Shown here: piece by piece, positions 21,891 to 23,830 of the stretch
Layout of the letters: each line of letters opens with the position of its first letter
Numbering within the stretch: position 1 is the first letter of the stretch
Assembly (NCBI GenBank): GCA_937901865.1
Contig: CALDID010000325.1
Coordinates: forward strand, 1 to 23,830
Length of the DNA stretch: 23,830 nt
Direction: 5' to 3'
Origin: an uncultured Treponema sp.
GTDB lineage: Bacteria > Spirochaetota > Spirochaetia > Treponematales > Treponemataceae
The notes under the pieces: generated by a model
Told to the model about the DNA's origin: nothing
Database searches by the model: none
The model's input: the letters and a program-made list of their open reading frames with translations, nothing else
Program-made: the position numbers and the translations under genes

Positions 21891-22050
21891 GCTAGGGGGA
21901 GAAAGTGCGCAATGCTAGGGGGAGAGTTTCACCCTAAGGCTAGGGGGAGAGAATGCGTAAGGCGGGGGAAGAAGTCGCGCAGCGTTACGGCGGTTTCTCC
22001 TGCGCCTTACGCACTTTCTTCTGCGCCCTTTCGGCGAATCGCCGTAAGCC
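21891..22050 (+). repeat. G-rich tandem repeats with large inverted repeats
   Basis: GCTAGGGGGAGA begins three successive units of 23-25 nt (21891, 21914, 21939), and a fourth degenerate one starts at 21962 (GCGGGGGAAGAAG). TGCGTAAGGCG (21954-21964) is matched by its exact complement CGCCTTACGCA (22003-22013), and TTACGGCG (about 21985-21992) by CGCCGTAA near 22040-22047; CGGCGA-A-TCGCCG lies at the end. No credible protein is encoded. The stretch between the binding-protein gene and the HU-like gene therefore holds repeats and one terminator only. Confidence 0.65.
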
Positions 22051-22055
22051 GATAG

Positions 22056-22085
22056 AAAAACCCCCGTAACATTGCGGAGGTTTTT
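22056..22085. terminator. Bidirectional terminator after the HU-like gene
   Basis: AAAAACCCCCG (22056-22066) and GCGGAGGTTTTT (22074-22085) form a stem flanked by A- and T-runs on the two sides, so it can stop transcription both ways. It lies about 60 bases past the HU-like gene's stop. Confidence 0.7.
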
Positions 22086-22146
22086 CTTGTGTATTATGGA
22101 TTGAAAATCAAAAGCCTTTTGTTTTTACAAAACACCCTCTCGGCTG

Positions 22147-22923
22147 TTAGGCGACCGTGAGCGGAGCAGAAAGAGTGCTTTCGATAGGGCTTTTGCGCAG
22201 CGTTTTGCTCTTAGAATACTGCGTAACAATCTTGATTTGATACGTCCCCGATTCGAGCGGCGGCACAACGCAGGCGAGCTTTGACGGAGTATTCACGCCG
22301 AGCTTCTTCACAGAGAGCTTAACGTCTTTCGTGCTGTCGAGCGTGTTCTTGAAGTACAGACCGACCGCCTCATCTTCGCCCGCAACCGACAAGTTAGAGC
22401 CGTCGATATTGAGGAAGCCGCCCACAGTGAGCGTGTCGGTGCGTCCGCTTTCGAGGTCGGTAACGGTGGTGATTTCGGGGGTCGCGGTGTGTCCGAGAGA
22501 AATAAGCACCTTGAGAGAATTGAACAGGGTCAGCACTCTCTTGCTTGCGCGGAAGCCCATATCAATAGAGTGCTTGTCGCGGCTGAATTGCTCGTTCGCG
22601 CTGTCAAAAGAGCCGACGACTTTCGCGTAAAACGTGCCAAGCCCCGTGTCCACCGTGCAGCCGTTTGCAACGCGGTCGATGATAGCCGAGTTAATCGTGT
22701 TCCAAATCGTAACGATTTCCGCCGCAGCTAAAGAGCGATTGTTGCCCGTTACCACGAGGTCATTTGCGATGTCGGTCTGGCTTAAAGATTTGCGCGTCAA
22801 GACCTTGCCGTAATAGCTTTCTTTGCCCTCAGCGTCGCGGCGAAGAGCATTTTTATAAAGGACAATCGGTAAATCGCCTGTTACATAGTCAGGCAATTCG
22901 TTAACTAATGTATTGATATTCAT
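22147..22923 (-). CDS. HU-like DNA-binding protein with C-terminal Ig-like domain
   Basis: 258 residues from ATG 22923 with AAGAGG upstream. Residues 1-125 match the HU-related DNA-binding domain found in Bacteroidetes and treponemes: VLTRKSLSQTDIANDLV, AAEIVTIWNTINSAIIDRVANGCTVDTGLGTFYAKVVGSF, then FRASKRVLTLFNSLKVLI. Residues 150-258 look like the DUF4469/Ig-like fold (ESGRTDTLTVGGFLNIDGSNLSVAG, GLYFKNTL, SGTYQIKIVTQYSKS). The family has HU ancestry and no established function; a nucleoid or surface-associated DNA-binding role is inferred. Genomes with it usually carry several copies. A degenerate hairpin unit with TTTTGTAAAAAC follows the stop, then the terminator. The gene appears to be a single unit. 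Confidence 0.82.
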   Translation of the reverse strand: MNINTLVNELPDYVTGDLPIVLYKNALRRDAEGKESYYGKVLTRKSLSQTDIANDLVVTGNNRSLAAAEIVTIWNTINSAIIDRVANGCTVDTGLGTFYAKVVGSFDSANEQFSRDKHSIDMGFRASKRVLTLFNSLKVLISLGHTATPEITTVTDLESGRTDTLTVGGFLNIDGSNLSVAGEDEAVGLYFKNTLDSTKDVKLSVKKLGVNTPSKLACVVPPLESGTYQIKIVTQYSKSKTLRKSPIESTLSAPLTVA

Positions 22924-22999
22924 ATCGTTTATACCTCTTAGTTTCTACGTTAATACTTTCTTTCTACCTTGTCAAGCATTTTCTCATCTCTTTTCCGCT

Positions 23000-23398
23000 C
23001 TACCACGACAGCACAGAAAGCCCGTCGATTCGGCTCAAATGCTTGCCGTTGTTCGTGATGAGCGTCGCACAAGAGCAAAGAGCTGTCGCGCCGATGAATA
23101 TATCGTCGTCTTCGATGATTTCGCCTTTGCTCTTGAGTGCCGCATAGATTTCCGCCGATTTTTCGTACATCGCAAAATCCATCATCACCACTTTGAAGCG
23201 CGACAAAAGCTGCTCAAGGATTTGTATTTTCCGTGTCGCATTCGTCGCAATCAGCCCCCGCTTGAGTTCATAATACGTTACCCCAGAGATACAGAAGTCC
23301 GCATCGTCGCCATAAGCCAACGCTTCCATTTTCTTTTCTATCTCAGGGTTCTTTTTCATAAGATAGCTAACGATGTTCGTATCAAGAAAGTATTTCAT
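23000..23398 (-). CDS. vapC: PIN-domain toxin (VapC family)
   Basis: 132 residues. PIN ribonuclease toxins of the VapC group cut RNA (often tRNA or rRNA) when freed from the antitoxin. Acidic metal-binding residues stand at the expected places: D6 in YFLDTNIV, E44 in VTYYELKRG, and D97-D99 in IIEDDDIFIGATA; LITNNGKHLSRI near the end is the usual last motif (N115). The ATG at 23398 shares one base with the antitoxin stop (TAATG), so the two are translationally coupled, with the antitoxin first as usual for VapBC. Complete by length and motif. Confidence 0.88.
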   Translation of the reverse strand: MKYFLDTNIVSYLMKKNPEIEKKMEALAYGDDADFCISGVTYYELKRGLIATNATRKIQILEQLLSRFKVVMMDFAMYEKSAEIYAALKSKGEIIEDDDIFIGATALCSCATLITNNGKHLSRIDGLSVLSW

Positions 23399-23652
23399 TA
23401 GAACGCCACTTCCTTGAACTTCAAGCCCTTCTGCATTGCCTTGTCAAACTCCTCGACTTCGTCATCATCGAGCAGGTTAAACAGACCTCGTATCGCCTCA
23501 AGCTGTCTATCGCGGCGCGCAATCTTTTCTTCATGGCTCAGCTCCTCTTCGTAATCAGCGGGAAGCTCGATATAGACTTTCTGCTTCTCCTTGAGATTGA
23601 GCGGCTTCACTGGGCGCACCGTTCCGTTATCGTAATATCCTTCAACTACCAT
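23398..23652 (-). CDS. Antitoxin partner of the PIN toxin (DUF104/AF2212-like)
   Basis: 84 residues from ATG 23652, picked because GGAGG lies 7 bases upstream; two ATGs further up either touch or precede that site. The start MVVEGYYDNGTVRPVKPLNLKEKQKVYIELP is the short beta-strand DNA-binding module seen in DUF104/AF2212-type antitoxins (usual form 'xxAxYExGxLRPLEPLxLxEGxxVxVxI'). A charged helical part follows (EEELSHEEKIARRDRQLEAIRGLF, LLDDDEVEEFDKAMQKG), likely to wrap the toxin. It overlaps the toxin start by one base. It should repress its own promoter within 23653-23700. Confidence 0.8.
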   Translation of the reverse strand: MVVEGYYDNGTVRPVKPLNLKEKQKVYIELPADYEEELSHEEKIARRDRQLEAIRGLFNLLDDDEVEEFDKAMQKGLKFKEVAF

Positions 23653-23683
23653 ACACATACCTCCGTGCAATAGATTTTCTACT

Positions 23684-23696
23684 GAGGCACAGCCTC
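23684..23696 (+). repeat. Triloop hairpin repeat upstream of the vapBC-type operon
   Basis: GAGGC-ACA-GCCTC: a 5-bp perfect stem with a 3-nt loop, followed by TTTTTCAAAA. It lies about 30 bases upstream of the antitoxin start. Confidence 0.7.
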
Positions 23697-23719
23697 TTTT
23701 TCAAAACCATTGTGCTATA

Positions 23720-23814
23720 GATTGTCGTATCAAGTGCGACAATGACACAAAGTTTCATTATAGGGATATTAGACTTGTTCGATAATTGTCATTATCGGGC
23801 TCGACCCGATAATC
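23720..23814. repeat. Two 28-nt palindromic elements in opposite orientation
   Basis: 23787-23814 (plus) and 23720-23747 (minus) share the plan TGTCATT, 6-nt arm, CTYGA, 6-nt arm, AATC. Arms are ATCGGG/CCCGAT in the first and GTCGCA/TACGAC (one mismatch) in the second. A third member lies at 21836-21863. No gene is visible from 23671 to the window end. Confidence 0.75.
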
Positions 23815-23830
23815 TTTTTGCCTATATTGC

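Noticed and set aside
21846..22055. Plus-strand 69-codon frame in the repeat region
   Set aside because: Formed by the G-rich tandem repeats and inverted repeats; no family and no start signal.

Overview
The window looks like a chromosomal segment from a plant-polysaccharide-degrading, gut- or rumen-type spirochaete, most likely Treponema. That is an inference from several features: spirochaete-like loose lipoboxes, an HU-like protein with a C-terminal Ig-like (DUF4469-type) domain, a membrane HD-GYP relative, a glnA-like gene paired with an ANTAR regulator, and a dense load of glycoside hydrolases. I see no rRNA, tRNA, CRISPR array, transposase or replication origin.

Layout. (1) 1-7221, + strand: a 5'-damaged GH51 arabinofuranosidase, an intact GH51 arabinofuranosidase, a small lipoprotein, a 45-nt remnant of a further GH51 3' end, a GH31 alpha-xylosidase-type enzyme and a lipoprotein GH5 endoglucanase. 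(2) 7222-10689, - strand: a GH43 xylosidase/arabinofuranosidase and a secreted GH5 with a C-terminal beta-rich module. Together these suit stepwise breakdown of arabinose- and xylose-decorated beta-glucans/xylans: endo-cleavage outside the cell by the two GH5s, and debranching inside by GH51, GH31 and GH43. (3) 10874-13345, - strand: an SDR sugar-type dehydrogenase and a hisG-hisB pair. (4) 13619-18746, + strand: a degenerate HD-GYP membrane protein, glmS, a glutamine synthetase homologue missing key active-site residues, and an ANTAR regulator. (5) 18790-21648, - strand: a HigB/RelE-like toxin with a short antitoxin-like partner, then a polar amino-acid ABC transporter (ATPase, permease, binding protein). 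(6) 22147-23652, - strand: the HU-like protein and a VapC-type toxin-antitoxin pair.

The most unusual protein features are: the ABC substrate-binding protein is circularly permuted (lobe II precedes lobe I); the glutamine synthetase homologue has K, Q and Y at three canonical metal-ligand positions; the ANTAR protein has a receiver domain without its acidic pair; and the HD-GYP protein has lost several metal ligands.

The most unusual DNA feature is repeats. One family is a 4-6 bp stem with a 3-nt loop and a T-rich tail. It recurs in at least ten places, often directly after stop codons, once inside the GH43 coding sequence, and once supplying the apparent -35 box of glmS. A second, 28-nt palindromic family varies its stem with compensating changes. 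A 200-nt stretch at 21811-22060 is packed with tandem and inverted repeats. The left edge (1-130) looks foreign to the rest and may be an assembly or recombination junction.
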